A stretch of DNA of 64,000 nt from Streptosporangium sp040640155 (GCF_040640155.1 NZ_JBFABE010000015.1:62001-126000), one strand, 5' to 3'. Shown: positions 32,842 to 42,121, counted from the first letter of the stretch. Translations and numbers: made by a program. Notes: generated from the sequence alone by a model not told the origin.

Positions 32842-33849
32842 GTGGACATCGACATGAGCGTCCTGCGCAGCCTGGAGCGGGAGAAGGACATCTCCTTCGA
32901 CCTGGTCGTCAAGGCGATCGAGGACGCGCTGCTGATCGCATATTTCCGGAGCGAGGGCGCGGCCGCCAAGGCGCGGGCCGAGCTCGACCGCAAGTCCGGG
33001 CACGTGACCATCTTCGCCGCCGAGCTCGACGACGAGAGCGGGGAGGTGCTCAGGGAGTTCGACGACACCCCGGGCAACTTCAGCCGCATCGCCGCGACCA
33101 CCGCCAAGCAGGTCATCCTGCAGCAGCTGCGTGACGCCGAGGACGAGATCAACTTCGGTGAGTTCGCCAGCCGCGAGGGCGAGCTGGTGGCCGGGGTCAT
33201 CCAGCAGGGCAAGGACCCCAGGGTGGTCCTGGTCGACCTGGGCAAGATCGAGGCCGTGCTCCCGCACAGCGAGCAGGTCCCGGGCGAGGAGTACGTGCAC
33301 GGCGACCGGCTGCGCTGCTACGTGGTGCAGGTCAAGAAGGGCCACAAGGGCCCCTCGGTCACCCTGTCGCGCACCCACCCGGGCCTGGTGAAGAAGCTCT
33401 TCGCGCTGGAGGTGCCCGAGATCGCCGACGGCACCGTGGAGATCGCCGCCGTGGCGCGCGAGGCCGGGCACCGCACCAAGCTCGCGGTCCGCTCGCGCAG
33501 GCCCGGGGTGAACGCCAAGGGCGCCTGCATCGGCCCGATGGGCTCGCGGGTGCGGAACGTGATGACGGAGTTGCACGGCGAGAAGATCGACATCATCGAC
33601 TGGTCGGACGATCCAGCCGAATTCGTAGGGAATGCGCTTTCTCCGGCGCGCGTTTCCCATGTAGAGGTGATCGACTTCGACGGCCGCGCCGCGCGCGTGA
33701 CCGTGCCGGACTACCAGCTCTCCCTGGCCATCGGCAAGGAGGGGCAGAACGCCCGGCTGGCCGCCCGCCTCACCGGCTGGCGCATCGACATCCGTCCCGA
33801 CACCCAGCCGGGGGACGCGGCCGGTTCCGCAGATGCGTCCACACGGTAA
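32842..33849 (+). CDS. nusA: Transcription termination/antitermination factor NusA
   Basis: This 335-residue short NusA of the actinobacterial kind comprises the N-terminal RNAP-binding domain (DMSVLRSLEREKDISFDLVVKAIEDALLIAY), the S1 domain (GELVAGVIQQGKDPRVVLVDLG), KH1 (CIGPMGSRVRNVMTELHGEKIDIIDW) and KH2 (AIGKEGQNARLAARLTGWRIDI). There is no C-terminal acidic repeat. GGGGGAG precedes GTG 32842. A patch of poorly used codons at about 33605-33665 stands out in an otherwise optimal gene. Its last 17 nt overlap ylxR. Confidence 0.96.
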   Translation: MDIDMSVLRSLEREKDISFDLVVKAIEDALLIAYFRSEGAAAKARAELDRKSGHVTIFAAELDDESGEVLREFDDTPGNFSRIAATTAKQVILQQLRDAEDEINFGEFASREGELVAGVIQQGKDPRVVLVDLGKIEAVLPHSEQVPGEEYVHGDRLRCYVVQVKKGHKGPSVTLSRTHPGLVKKLFALEVPEIADGTVEIAAVAREAGHRTKLAVRSRRPGVNAKGACIGPMGSRVRNVMTELHGEKIDIIDWSDDPAEFVGNALSPARVSHVEVIDFDGRAARVTVPDYQLSLAIGKEGQNARLAARLTGWRIDIRPDTQPGDAAGSADASTR

Positions 33850-34123
33850 GCTGGAATATGGTGGCCAGGCTGCCCCGCTGAGAATGTGTGTGGGGTGCCG
33901 GGTTCGCACGGTTTCCTCCGAGCTGCTCCGCCTGGTGGTGGTTGAGGGCGTTATCGTCCCTGACCTGCGACGACGGCTCCAGGGGCGTGGTGCTTCACTG
34001 CATCCCACCCTGAGCTGTCTCGAACTCGCAGAGCGTCGCCGAGCGTTTCCGCGCGCGTTTCGCGTCGCGGTCCCGCTCGACCTGTCGCGACTGCGCGGCC
34101 ACCTGGAAGGGCAAGCGGGCTGA
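33833..34123 (+). CDS. ylxR: YlxR family RNA-binding protein (DUF448)
   Basis: This 96-residue YlxR-family protein has RMCVGCRVRTVSSELLRLVV as its core motif and ends with a helical region (ELAERRRAFPRAF). YlxR has been linked to RNase P modulation and nucleoid RNA binding in other bacteria. The ATG start at 33833 overlaps nusA by 17 nt; the more usual start next to MCVGCR at 33884 is in frame and possible. Codon use is noticeably less GC-ended than in infB and nusA, suggesting low expression. Confidence 0.9.
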   Translation: MRPHGKLEYGGQAAPLRMCVGCRVRTVSSELLRLVVVEGVIVPDLRRRLQGRGASLHPTLSCLELAERRRAFPRAFRVAVPLDLSRLRGHLEGQAG

Positions 34124-34279
34124 AAGGATCGGGTGAAATGGTCACCGACTGTCATGTAGAACGCCGATTTGATGGGCTGGTCAGATAGCTATGAGCGCCT
34201 GATGAGCATGCGGCGATGAGTACGTCAACGTAACGACGGTCCGGCGGCACCGCCTCCCGGGCCGAGACAAGGGAGTGCA

Positions 34280-37200
34280 GTGGCGAAGGTCCGGGTATAC
34301 GAGCTCGCCAAGGAGTTCGGTGTGGAGAGCAAGGTCGTCATGGCCAAGCTCCAGGAGATGGGCGAGTTCGTGCGTTCGGCGTCCTCGACCATCGAAGCAC
34401 CGGTGGTCCGCAGGCTCACGGAAGCTCTGGGCGGTCCCAGCAAGGGATCGTCCGACAGGGGCAGAGGCCCCAGGCCGCCTCAGGCGGCCCCTCGGCCGGG
34501 TGACGGCCAGTCCAACGGCGCCCCTTCGGCGTCGACATCGACCCCCAGGCCGGGACCGGCCCCCAGGCCGGGTCCCCGTCCTGGTCCGGCGCCGGCCCGT
34601 CCCGCGGCGCCCGCGCCGCAGCAGGCGCCGCCGGTGGTTCCCGAGGCCCAGCAGCCTCCGGCTCCGCCCGCGCCGCCGCGTCAGCAGCCGCCCCAGGTGC
34701 AGGCGCCCCGCTTCGAGGCGCCCCGCGCCGAGCCCGGCCGTCCGGCGGCCTCCGGCCCCGGTCCCAAGCCGGGTCCGCGGCCGGCTCCGCGACCCGGTCC
34801 GGCACCGCGCCCCGAGGCGCGTCCCGAGGGCGGCCGTCCCGCCGGTGGTCCCGGTGGGGCTCCCTCGGGTCCCAGGCCCGGTGCCGGCGCCCCCGGTGCG
34901 GGTCCCGGTCCCAAGCCGGGTCCGCGTCCGGGTCCGCGTGGCCCGCGTCCGGGCAACAACCCGTTCTCGTCCAACGCCAGCGGCATGGGCCAGGCCCGTC
35001 CGCCGCGTCCCGGCGGTCCCGGCGGCCCGGGCGGCCCCGGCGGCCCCGGCCGTGACGGCGGCCCCGGCGACAGGGGCCCGCGTCCCGGTCCCCGCGAGGA
35101 CCGCGGTCCTCGTCAGGACCGCGACAACGCCGGTCCCCGTCCGCCCGGCGCCCGTTCCGGCCCGCCCGGGACCGGTGGCCCGCGTCCGGGTCCCGGCGCC
35201 GGTGGTCCGCGTCCGGGTGGCGGCGCCGGTGGTCCCGGTGGTCCGCGTCCGGGTGGGCCGCGTCCCAGCCCGATGATGATGCCCCAGGGCCGGCCCGCCG
35301 GTCCCGGCGGCGGTGGCGGCGCCGGTCGTCCCGGCGGCGGTGCGGGTGCCGGTCGTCCCGGTGGCGGCGCAGGCCGTCCCGGCGGCGGTGGCGGTCGTCC
35401 CGGTGGCGGTGGCGGCGGTTTCGCCGGCCGCCCGGGCGGCGGTGGCGGCGCAGGCCGTCCCGGCACCGGAACCGGTGGTCCCGGTGGTGGCGGCGGCGGT
35501 TTCGCCGGTCGTCCCGGTGGCGGTGGCCGTGGCCGCGGTGGAGGCACCGCGGGAGCGTTCGGCCGTCCGGGAGGACGTCCGACCCGCGGTCGCAAGTCCA
35601 AGCGCCAGAGGCGCCAGGAGTTCGACAACATGCAGGCCCCGGCGATCGGCGGCGTGCAGGCTCCCCGCGGCAACGGGCAGACGATCCGCCTGTCGCGCGG
35701 CGCCTCGCTGTCGGACTTCGCCGACAAGATCGGCGCGATCCCGGCCTCCCTCGTGCAGATCATGCTGCACCTGGGCGAGATGGTGACCGCCACGCAGTCG
35801 GTCAACGAGGAGACCCTCCAGCTCCTCGCCGCCGAGCTCGACTACAACCTCCTCGTGGTCAGCCCCGAGGAGGAGGACCGCGAGCTGCTGGAGACCTTCG
35901 ACATCGAGTTCGGCGAGGACGAGGGCGACGAGTCCGACCTGGTCGCGCGCCCGCCGGTGGTGACCGTCATGGGTCACGTCGACCACGGTAAGACCAAGCT
36001 GCTCGACGCCATCCGCAACACCAACGAGGTGGCGCGGGAGGCCGGAGGCATCACCCAGCACATCGGCGCCTACCAGATCGGCACCGAGCACGAGGGTGAG
36101 GACCGCAAGATCACCTTCATCGACACCCCGGGTCACGAGGCGTTCACCGCCATGCGTGCCCGTGGTGCCAAGGTGACCGACATCGCGGTCCTGGTCGTCG
36201 CGGCCGACGACGGCGTGAAGCCTCAGACCATCGAGGCGCTCAACCACGCCCAGGCGGCCGACGTGCCGATCGTCGTCGCGGTCAACAAGGTGGACAAGGA
36301 GGGTGCCGACCCGAGCAAGGTCCGCGCCCAGCTCACCGAGTACGGCCTCGTCGCCGAGGAGTACGGCGGCACCACGATGTTCGTCGACATCTCCGCCAAG
36401 AACGGGACCGGCATCGAGAACCTGCTCGAGGCCATCCTGCTCACCGCGGACGCCGAGCTCGACCTCCGGGCCAACGCCACGATGGACGCCCAGGGCGTCG
36501 CCATCGAGGCGCACCTGGACAAGGGCCGCGGCCCCGTCGCGACCGTCCTGGTCCAGCGCGGCACGCTCCGCGTCGGCGACTCGATCGTCTGTGGCGAGGC
36601 CTTCGGCCGCGTCCGGGCGATGCTCGACGACAAGGGCGAGGCGATCCTGGAGGCCGACCCGTCCCGTCCGGTGATGGTGCTGGGCCTGACCGCGGTGCCG
36701 GGAGCCGGTGACAACTTCATCGTCGTCACCGACGACCGCATGGCGCGCCAGATCGCCCAGCAGCGCGCCGCGCGCAAGCGCATCGCGGACATGGCCCGCT
36801 CCGGCCGCCGCCGCACCCTCGAAGAGCTCTTCAGCGAGATGGAGAAGGGCCAGATCGACGAGCTCAAGCTCATCATCAAGGGTGACGTCTCCGGTTCCGT
36901 CGAGGCCCTGGAGGACGCGCTGCTCAAGATCGACGTCGGCGACGAGGTGCGCCTGCGGGTGCTCCACCGCGCCGTCGGTGCGATCACCGAGTACGACGTC
37001 AACCTGGCGGTCGCCGACGACAACGCCGTCATCATCGGCTTCAACGTGCGCCCCGAGGTCAGGGCGCGCGACCTGGCCGAGCGCGAGGGCGTCGACATCC
37101 GGTACTACTCGGTCATCTACCAGGCGATCGAGGAGATCGAGGCGGCCCTGAAGGGCATGCTCAAGCCGGAGTTCGAAGAGGTCCAGATGGGCACCGCCGA

Positions 37201-37471
37201 GGTCCGCGAGGTCTTCAAGGTGCCGAAGATCGGCAACATCGCCGGTGCGCTGGTCCGCTCGGGCACGATCGTCCGCAACAGCAAGGCCCGGATCATCCGC
37301 GGCGGGGTCGTCATCTCCGACAACCTCACCGTCTCCTCGCTGCGCCGTTTCAAGGACGACGCGACCGAGGTCCGCGAAGGGTTCGAGTGCGGTATCGGTG
37401 TCGGCTACAGCGACATCAAGATCGATGACGTCATCGAGACCTTCGAGATGCGGGAGAAGCCGCGCGCCTGA
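34280..37471 (+). CDS. infB: Translation initiation factor IF-2
   Basis: This 1063-residue IF-2 starts at GTG 34280 (MAKVRVYELAKEFGVESKVV). An IF2-N helix at residues 1-50 is followed by a very long Pro/Gly/Arg/Ala-rich region to about residue 440. A second IF2-N segment (about 455-500) comes before the GTPase domain (VVTVMGHVDHGKTKLLD, about 556-572; DTPGHEAF; NKVDKEGAD) and domains II-IV. It delivers fMet-tRNA to the 30S subunit. GGGAG is 6 nt before the GTG. The intrinsically disordered N-terminus is longer than the usual actinobacterial range. Confidence 0.97.
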   Translation: MAKVRVYELAKEFGVESKVVMAKLQEMGEFVRSASSTIEAPVVRRLTEALGGPSKGSSDRGRGPRPPQAAPRPGDGQSNGAPSASTSTPRPGPAPRPGPRPGPAPARPAAPAPQQAPPVVPEAQQPPAPPAPPRQQPPQVQAPRFEAPRAEPGRPAASGPGPKPGPRPAPRPGPAPRPEARPEGGRPAGGPGGAPSGPRPGAGAPGAGPGPKPGPRPGPRGPRPGNNPFSSNASGMGQARPPRPGGPGGPGGPGGPGRDGGPGDRGPRPGPREDRGPRQDRDNAGPRPPGARSGPPGTGGPRPGPGAGGPRPGGGAGGPGGPRPGGPRPSPMMMPQGRPAGPGGGGGAGRPGGGAGAGRPGGGAGRPGGGGGRPGGGGGGFAGRPGGGGGAGRPGTGTGGPGGGGGGFAGRPGGGGRGRGGGTAGAFGRPGGRPTRGRKSKRQRRQEFDNMQAPAIGGVQAPRGNGQTIRLSRGASLSDFADKIGAIPASLVQIMLHLGEMVTATQSVNEETLQLLAAELDYNLLVVSPEEEDRELLETFDIEFGEDEGDESDLVARPPVVTVMGHVDHGKTKLLDAIRNTNEVAREAGGITQHIGAYQIGTEHEGEDRKITFIDTPGHEAFTAMRARGAKVTDIAVLVVAADDGVKPQTIEALNHAQAADVPIVVAVNKVDKEGADPSKVRAQLTEYGLVAEEYGGTTMFVDISAKNGTGIENLLEAILLTADAELDLRANATMDAQGVAIEAHLDKGRGPVATVLVQRGTLRVGDSIVCGEAFGRVRAMLDDKGEAILEADPSRPVMVLGLTAVPGAGDNFIVVTDDRMARQIAQQRAARKRIADMARSGRRRTLEELFSEMEKGQIDELKLIIKGDVSGSVEALEDALLKIDVGDEVRLRVLHRAVGAITEYDVNLAVADDNAVIIGFNVRPEVRARDLAEREGVDIRYYSVIYQAIEEIEAALKGMLKPEFEEVQMGTAEVREVFKVPKIGNIAGALVRSGTIVRNSKARIIRGGVVISDNLTVSSLRRFKDDATEVREGFECGIGVGYSDIKIDDVIETFEMREKPRA

Positions 37472-37585
37472 TGCCATCGGCAGGCGGGGGAGCCGCCCGG
37501 CCGGTCGCGTACCCGAGACGGGTGCGCGACCGGCGGGCGGCCCCCGTCCCCGGCGGCACGACGGCGATCGTGGCGGTGAACGACC

Positions 37586-37885
37586 ATGTACGTAGGTGCT
37601 CTGACATTGGACATCCTGCTCGGCGACGTCCACTCGCTGAAGCAGAAGCGCTCGGTGGTGCGTCCCATCGTCGCCGAGGTGCAGCGGCGGTTCCCGGGTG
37701 TGGCCGTCGCCGAGACCGGACATCTCGACCTGCACCGCCGCACCGAGATCGGGATCGCGGTCGTCTCGGCGACCGCGGCCAACGCCGGTGCCGTCCTGGA
37801 CGACTGCGAGCGGCTGATCGCCTTCCACCCGGAGATCGAGCTGCTGTCGGCCAGGCACCGGCTCTACAACGAGGACGAGGACTAG
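37586..37885 (+). CDS. DUF503 family protein
   Basis: This small 99-residue protein has the DUF503 text YVGALTLDILLGDVHSLKQKRSVVRPIV and EVQRRFPGVAVAETGHLDLHRRTEIGIAVVSA. DUF503 lies between infB and rbfA across many Gram-positive genomes and is assumed to act in ribosome or RNA metabolism, without a proven role. ATG 37586 is used. The 114 nt between infB and this gene hold no other gene. Confidence 0.93.
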   Translation: MYVGALTLDILLGDVHSLKQKRSVVRPIVAEVQRRFPGVAVAETGHLDLHRRTEIGIAVVSATAANAGAVLDDCERLIAFHPEIELLSARHRLYNEDED

Positions 37886-37959
37886 ATACGGGGACGGCCG
37901 GTCCGCGAAGGGGGCGTTCCTCCCTTCGCCCCGGCCTTCCCCGTGAGAAGGGGGGAGCT

Positions 37960-38502
37960 ATGGACGCCGCACGCGCGCGTAAGATCGCCGACCGGATCCA
38001 GCAGGTCGTGGCGGAGATGCTGGAGCGGCGGATCAAGGACCCCAGGCTGGGGTTCGTGACCGTGACGGACACGCGCATCACCAACGACCTGAGCGACGCC
38101 ACGGTGTTCTACACCGTCTTCGGCTCCGAGGCCGAGCGGGCGGACTCCGCCGTGGCGCTGGAGAGCGCCAAGGGGCTCATCCGCTCGGAGGTGGGCCGCC
38201 AGACGGGCCTGCGTCACACGCCGACGCTGACGTTCACCCACGACCCGCTCCCCGACAACGCCCGCCACCTGGAGGATCTGCTCGCCGAGGCCAAGGCCAG
38301 GGACGTGGAGATCGCCAAGCGGGCCGAGGGCGCCCGGCACGCCGGGGACGCCGACCCCTACCGCAAGCCCGAGGACAGGGACGGCGACGACGCCGAGGAC
38401 GACGGCGTCAACGGCACCGACGGCGCCGACGGCGCCGTCGCAGAGAGCGTCTCCGGCGAGACCGGCGAACCCTCCGAGCGCGCGGGACGCTCCGCCACGT
38501 GA
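37960..38502 (+). CDS. rbfA: 30S ribosome-binding factor RbfA
   Basis: This 180-residue RbfA starts at ATG 37960 after GGGGGAG. The conserved core (RARKIADRIQQVVAEMLERRIKDPRLGFVTVTD, then LRHTPTLTFTHDP) covers about residues 5-110. The remaining 70 residues are an acidic, repetitive extension (DGDDAEDDGVNGTDGADGA) as often found in actinomycetes. It supports late 30S maturation and cold adaptation. Its stop overlaps the nrnA start (GTGA). Confidence 0.94.
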   Translation: MDAARARKIADRIQQVVAEMLERRIKDPRLGFVTVTDTRITNDLSDATVFYTVFGSEAERADSAVALESAKGLIRSEVGRQTGLRHTPTLTFTHDPLPDNARHLEDLLAEAKARDVEIAKRAEGARHAGDADPYRKPEDRDGDDAEDDGVNGTDGADGAVAESVSGETGEPSERAGRSAT

Positions 38503-39497
38503 CGCCCGACCCGCGCCAGGACGGCCCGGTGCCCGGCCGCGACTGGGACCGGGCCGTCGAGATCGTCTCGTCGGCCGACGAGATCGCGCTGGCCTGTCAC
38601 GTCTCGCCCGACGGCGACGCGCTCGGCTCGACGCTGGCCGTCGGGCTCGCGCTGCGCGCCGCCGGCAAGCGGGTCGTCGCCTCCTTCGGCGACCGGCGCT
38701 TCAGCGTGCCCCGGCTGCTGCGCTTCCTGCCCGGCCAGGACCTGCTGACCGACCCAGCGCGCTACCCCGCCGCTCCCGAGGTGATGATCACCTTCGACGT
38801 CCCCAGCGTCGAGCGCCTCGGCACGCTGGCCGCCGTCGCCGCCGAGGCGCGCCGGCTGATCGTGCTGGACCACCACCCGTCCAACACCGGGTTCGGCACG
38901 CTCAACCTGGTCGACCCCGGCGCCGCGGCCACCGCCGTGCTCGCCGAGGAACTGATCCACCGGCTCGGGCTGCCGGTCCGCCCGGAGATCGCGACCTGCC
39001 TGTACGTCGGGCTCGTCACCGACACCGGCTCGTTCAAGCACTCCTCCACCACCCCCGAGGCGCACGCCATGGCCGCCCGGCTGCTGGCCACCGGCATCGA
39101 CCCCGAACGGATCGCCCGCGAGGTGTGGGACCGTTCCCCGTTCGGCTACCTGGGGGTGCTCGGCGCGGCCCTGGACCGGGCCCGCCTGGAACCCGAGGTG
39201 GGCGGCGGCCTGGTCTGGACGTTCGTCACCCGGGCCGACCGCGCGGCGCACGATCTGTCGTACGACGAACTCGAGGGGATCATCGACGTGGTCCGGCGTA
39301 CCGACGCCGCCGACGTCGCCGCGATCCTCAAGGAGGACGACGACGGCGCCTGGCAGGTCTCCATGCGCTCCAAGGGCGGGGTGGACGTCTCGCGCGTCTG
39401 CGCCGCGCTCGGTGGCGGCGGGCACGCCAAGGCCGCGGGTTTCACCTCCCACCTGCCCGTCGAGGAGACGGTCGCGCGCCTCCGGGCCCTGCTGTAG
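38499..39497 (+). CDS. nrnA: DHH-family nanoRNase/pAp phosphatase NrnA
   Basis: This 332-residue DHH/DHHA1 phosphoesterase has CHVSPDGDALGSTLAVGLAL, the Mn-binding DHHPSNTGFG with ITFDVPS upstream, the LVTDTGSFKHSSTTPEAH segment, and the C-terminal GGGGHAKAAGF. It degrades short oligoribonucleotides and dephosphorylates 3'-phosphoadenosine 5'-phosphate. GTG 38499 overlaps the rbfA stop, so the two are coupled. All family motifs are intact. Confidence 0.94.
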   Translation: MTPDPRQDGPVPGRDWDRAVEIVSSADEIALACHVSPDGDALGSTLAVGLALRAAGKRVVASFGDRRFSVPRLLRFLPGQDLLTDPARYPAAPEVMITFDVPSVERLGTLAAVAAEARRLIVLDHHPSNTGFGTLNLVDPGAAATAVLAEELIHRLGLPVRPEIATCLYVGLVTDTGSFKHSSTTPEAHAMAARLLATGIDPERIAREVWDRSPFGYLGVLGAALDRARLEPEVGGGLVWTFVTRADRAAHDLSYDELEGIIDVVRRTDAADVAAILKEDDDGAWQVSMRSKGGVDVSRVCAALGGGGHAKAAGFTSHLPVEETVARLRALL

Positions 39498-39528
39498 ACG
39501 TCTTCCGGCACGCCTCCTAAGGATTCCC

Positions 39529-40428
39529 ATGAGCACGGCTCGCGCCAAGCGCACCCCGCCGCCGAGCGGGCTGATCATCGTCGACAAGCCCGCGGGCTGG
39601 ACCTCCCACGACGTCGTGGCCAAGCTCCGCGGCATCGCCGGCACCCGCAAGGTCGGCCACGCCGGCACCCTGGACCCGATGGCCACCGGGGTGCTGGTGG
39701 TCGGCGTGGAGAAGGCCACCCGGCTGCTCGGCCACCTGGCCCTGACCGAGAAGGGCTACGACGCCACGATCCGGCTGGGCGAGTCCACCAACACCGACGA
39801 CGCCGAGGGCGAGACCGTCGCCACGGCCTCGGCGGCCCACGTCACCGAGGCCGGCGTCCGCGAGGGCGTCGCCGCCCTGACCGGCCCGATCATGCAGATC
39901 CCGCCGCAGGTCAGCGCGATCAAGGTGAACGGCGAGCGGGCCTACAAGCGGGCCAGGGCCGGGGAGGAGGTCGCCCTCGCCGCCCGCCCGGTGACGGTCC
40001 CGGAGTTCGAGGTCACCGCGATCCGGCGGAACGGCGACCTGCTGGACGTCGACGCCTCGGTCACCTGCTCCAGCGGCACCTACATCCGCGCGCTCGCCCG
40101 CGACCTGGGGAACGCCCTGGGGGTCGGGGGGCACCTGACCGCGCTGCGCCGTACCCGGGTGGGGCCCTACGCCCTGCCCGCGGCCCACACCCTGGAGCGG
40201 CTCGCCGCCGAGTGCGTGATCCTGCCGATGGCCGACGCGGTCGCGGAGGCCTTTCCTCGCCGGGACGTGACCGCCGAGGAGGCCGGCTCGGTCGCGCACG
40301 GCGGCCGGCTGCCCGCGCTGGGCCTGGGGGAGGGCCCGATCGGGGTCTTCGGCCCGGACGGCACGCTCGTGGCGCTGGTGGAGGAACGCGGCGGGGTCTC
40401 CAGGTCCCTGGCGGTCTTCGTGCCGTGA
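39529..40428 (+). CDS. truB: tRNA pseudouridine(55) synthase TruB
   Basis: This 299-residue enzyme makes pseudouridine 55 in the tRNA T-loop. ATG 39529 follows AAGGA by 5 nt. LIIVDKPAGWTSHDVVAKLRG, HAGTLDPMATGVLVVG (with the catalytic Asp), Y-x-G-like KGYDATIRLGESTNTDDAEG and CSSGTYIRALARDLG are the TruB motifs. A C-terminal PUA-like domain (EEAGSVAHGGRLP) is present. It belongs to the nus/infB operon; a short repeat-rich gap separates it from ribF. Confidence 0.95.
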   Translation: MSTARAKRTPPPSGLIIVDKPAGWTSHDVVAKLRGIAGTRKVGHAGTLDPMATGVLVVGVEKATRLLGHLALTEKGYDATIRLGESTNTDDAEGETVATASAAHVTEAGVREGVAALTGPIMQIPPQVSAIKVNGERAYKRARAGEEVALAARPVTVPEFEVTAIRRNGDLLDVDASVTCSSGTYIRALARDLGNALGVGGHLTALRRTRVGPYALPAAHTLERLAAECVILPMADAVAEAFPRRDVTAEEAGSVAHGGRLPALGLGEGPIGVFGPDGTLVALVEERGGVSRSLAVFVP

Positions 40429-40507
40429 CCGGGCCGGTGTGGTGACCCGGTCCGTGCCGTGATCGGTCTTGTGCCGTGATCGGGCCCGTGCCGTGACCGG
40501 GTCCGGC
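40420..40507. repeat. Degenerate repeat GTGCCGTGAYCGG after truB
   Basis: GTGCCGTGACCGG-like copies occur at about 40422, 40454, 40471 and 40489, roughly 17-32 nt apart. The first covers the truB stop codon and the rest are intergenic. It looks like slippage-derived growth of the gene end. No stable terminator is evident. Confidence 0.55.
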
Positions 40508-40609
40508 CGGCGGCCCCCCGGGGAGGCCAAAGTCCTCCCCGATTGGGGGGAAGGCCCCCGAGCATGGCACGCTTTAGGGGTCGATCCGCTACGAGGGGAA
40601 GAGGCTGCG

Positions 40610-41563
40610 GTGCGAGGCTGGCACGGATTGGACGACGTGCCCGAAGACTGGGGCAGGTCCGTCATCACGATCGGCGTCTTCGACGGCGTACACCGAGGGC
40701 ACCAGGAGATGGTCGCCCGTGCCGTCGCGATGGCCGCCGATCGCGGGCTTCCCTCGGTGGTGGTGACCTTCGACCCGCACCCCGAGGAGGTGGTGCGGCC
40801 GGGCACGCACCCGCCGAGGCTCACCACGGCCAGGCACCGCACCGAGCTGCTGACCGCGCTGGGCGTGGACGCGGTCTGCGTCCTGCCGTTCACGCTCGAG
40901 TTCTCCCAGATGACCCCGGACGAGTTCGTCCAGACCGTGCTGGTGGACCGGCTGCACGCGGCCGGGGTCGTGGTGGGGGAGAACTTCCGCTTCGGCCACA
41001 ACGCCTCCGGCGACATCGAGACGCTGCGCACCCTGGGTGAGAAGTACGACTTCGTGGCCGACGGGGTCCCGCTGGTCAGCGACGGGGAGACGATCTCCTC
41101 CACGCGGATCCGCGAGCAGATCGCCGCCGGTGACATGGAGGCGGTCACCCAGACGCTGGGCCGCCCGCACCGGGTCGAGGGCGTGGTCGTCCGCGGCTAC
41201 CAGCGCGGCCGGCAACTGGGCTTTCCCACGGCCAACCTGGAGTCGCCGGAGTTCACCGCGATCCCGGCCGACGGCGTCTACGCGGGTTGGCTGCAGGGCG
41301 TCTCGACGGGCAACCTGCCGGCCGTCTACGGCGGCGAGCGCTGGCCCGCGGCGATCTCCGTGGGCACCAACCCGACCTTCGAGGGCGTGCCGCGGACCGT
41401 GGAGGCGTACGCGCTCGACCGCGACGACCTGGACCTCTACGGCGCGCACGTGGCCGTGGACTTCGGCCCCAGGCTGCGCGGCAACACCAGGTTCGACTCG
41501 ATCGACGCCCTCGTGGAGCAGATCCACGCCGACGTCGAGAAGGTCCGTCGCCTGACGGGCTGA
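40610..41563 (+). CDS. ribF: Bifunctional riboflavin kinase/FAD synthetase RibF
   Basis: This enzyme turns riboflavin into FMN and FAD. It has 317 residues from GTG 40610, preceded by GAGGGGAAGAGG. The FAD synthetase half has VITIGVFDGVHRGHQEMV, VVTFDPHPEEVV, GENFRFGHNASGD and ISSTRIREQI (residues 18-175). The kinase half has RGYQRGRQLGFPTANLE and ISVGTNPTFEGVPRTVEAY (about 195-270). A longer in-frame start at 40469 would cross the repeat and is unlikely. Confidence 0.95.
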   Translation: MRGWHGLDDVPEDWGRSVITIGVFDGVHRGHQEMVARAVAMAADRGLPSVVVTFDPHPEEVVRPGTHPPRLTTARHRTELLTALGVDAVCVLPFTLEFSQMTPDEFVQTVLVDRLHAAGVVVGENFRFGHNASGDIETLRTLGEKYDFVADGVPLVSDGETISSTRIREQIAAGDMEAVTQTLGRPHRVEGVVVRGYQRGRQLGFPTANLESPEFTAIPADGVYAGWLQGVSTGNLPAVYGGERWPAAISVGTNPTFEGVPRTVEAYALDRDDLDLYGAHVAVDFGPRLRGNTRFDSIDALVEQIHADVEKVRRLTG

Positions 41564-41661
41564 CCCACCCCGTTCCCGCTCCCGATCCCCCCTCTCCGGT
41601 CTGGTTTCCGTCCCCGTCACTTCCGTCACCCGTGTCACTTCCACCGGGCCGGCGCGGGATG

Positions 41662-41690
41662 TGCGAGGGCGTCGGAGCCGGTGGTAACCT
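41662..41690 (+). promoter_or_regulatory. Possible rpsO promoter
   Basis: TGCGAG (41662-41667) and TAACCT (41685-41690) are 17 bp apart in the 253-nt gap between ribF and rpsO. The -10 is fair and the -35 weak. The remaining gap (about 41564-41816) shows CT-rich sequence without a gene and would form a leader of about 120 nt. Confidence 0.3.
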
Positions 41691-41816
41691 GGCATGTCAG
41701 CTCTGTGACCGGTGGTATGGCCACCCCGGCGCTGATCTCGCCACGGCGACTGTAGGCACGCACGGTCGTTCGGGGAGCCGGAAATCGCGCGTGCCCGCAG
41801 AGGTTCAAGGAGAAAA

Positions 41817-42086
41817 GTGTCGCTCGACACCGCCGCAAAGAAGCAGATCATCGGTGACTACGCCAAGGGTGAGACCGACACCGGTTCCCCCGAGGTGCAG
41901 ATCGCTCTGCTGAGCAAGCGCATCAGCGAGCTCACCGAGCACCTGAAGGTGCACAAGCACGACCACCACAGCCGCCGCGGCCTGCTGCTGCTCGTCGGCC
42001 GCCGCCGTCGGCTGCTGAAGTACCTGCAGAGCAAGGACATCCAGCGCTACCGTTCGCTCATCGAGCGGCTCGGCCTGCGCCGATAG
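41817..42086 (+). CDS. rpsO: 30S ribosomal protein S15
   Basis: This 89-residue S15 starts at GTG 41817. The sequence SLDTAAKKQIIGDYAKGETDTGS, PEVQIALLSKRISELTEHLK and GRRRRLLKYLQSKDIQRYRSLIERLGLRR is canonical for S15, which binds the 16S three-way junction. GGAG lies about 7 nt before the start. A strong hairpin with one G-T pair follows at 42093-42120, and pnp is next, as in most actinobacteria. Confidence 0.98.
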   Translation: MSLDTAAKKQIIGDYAKGETDTGSPEVQIALLSKRISELTEHLKVHKHDHHSRRGLLLLVGRRRRLLKYLQSKDIQRYRSLIERLGLRR

Positions 42087-42092
42087 CCTGAC

Positions 42093-42121
42093 GGGGGGGC
42101 GGCGTTCACGCCGCTCCCCCC
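42093..42121 (+). terminator. Hairpin after rpsO
   Basis: GGGGGGGCGGCG (42093-42104) pairs with 42109-42120 around the loop TTCA, with one G-T wobble. It starts 7 nt after the S15 stop. It may terminate or attenuate rpsO transcripts before pnp. Confidence 0.75.

Noticed and set aside
34181..37858. A 1225-codon open frame antisense to infB
   Set aside because: It exists because the GC-rich codon bias of infB leaves the opposite frame without stops. The predicted protein is low-complexity, and the sense strand has all IF-2 domains.
40469..40609. Longer ribF N-terminus from GTG/ATG-like start at 40469
   Set aside because: The extra region crosses the GTGCCGTGAYCGG repeat and has no homology-like features, whereas GTG 40610 has a strong ribosome site.
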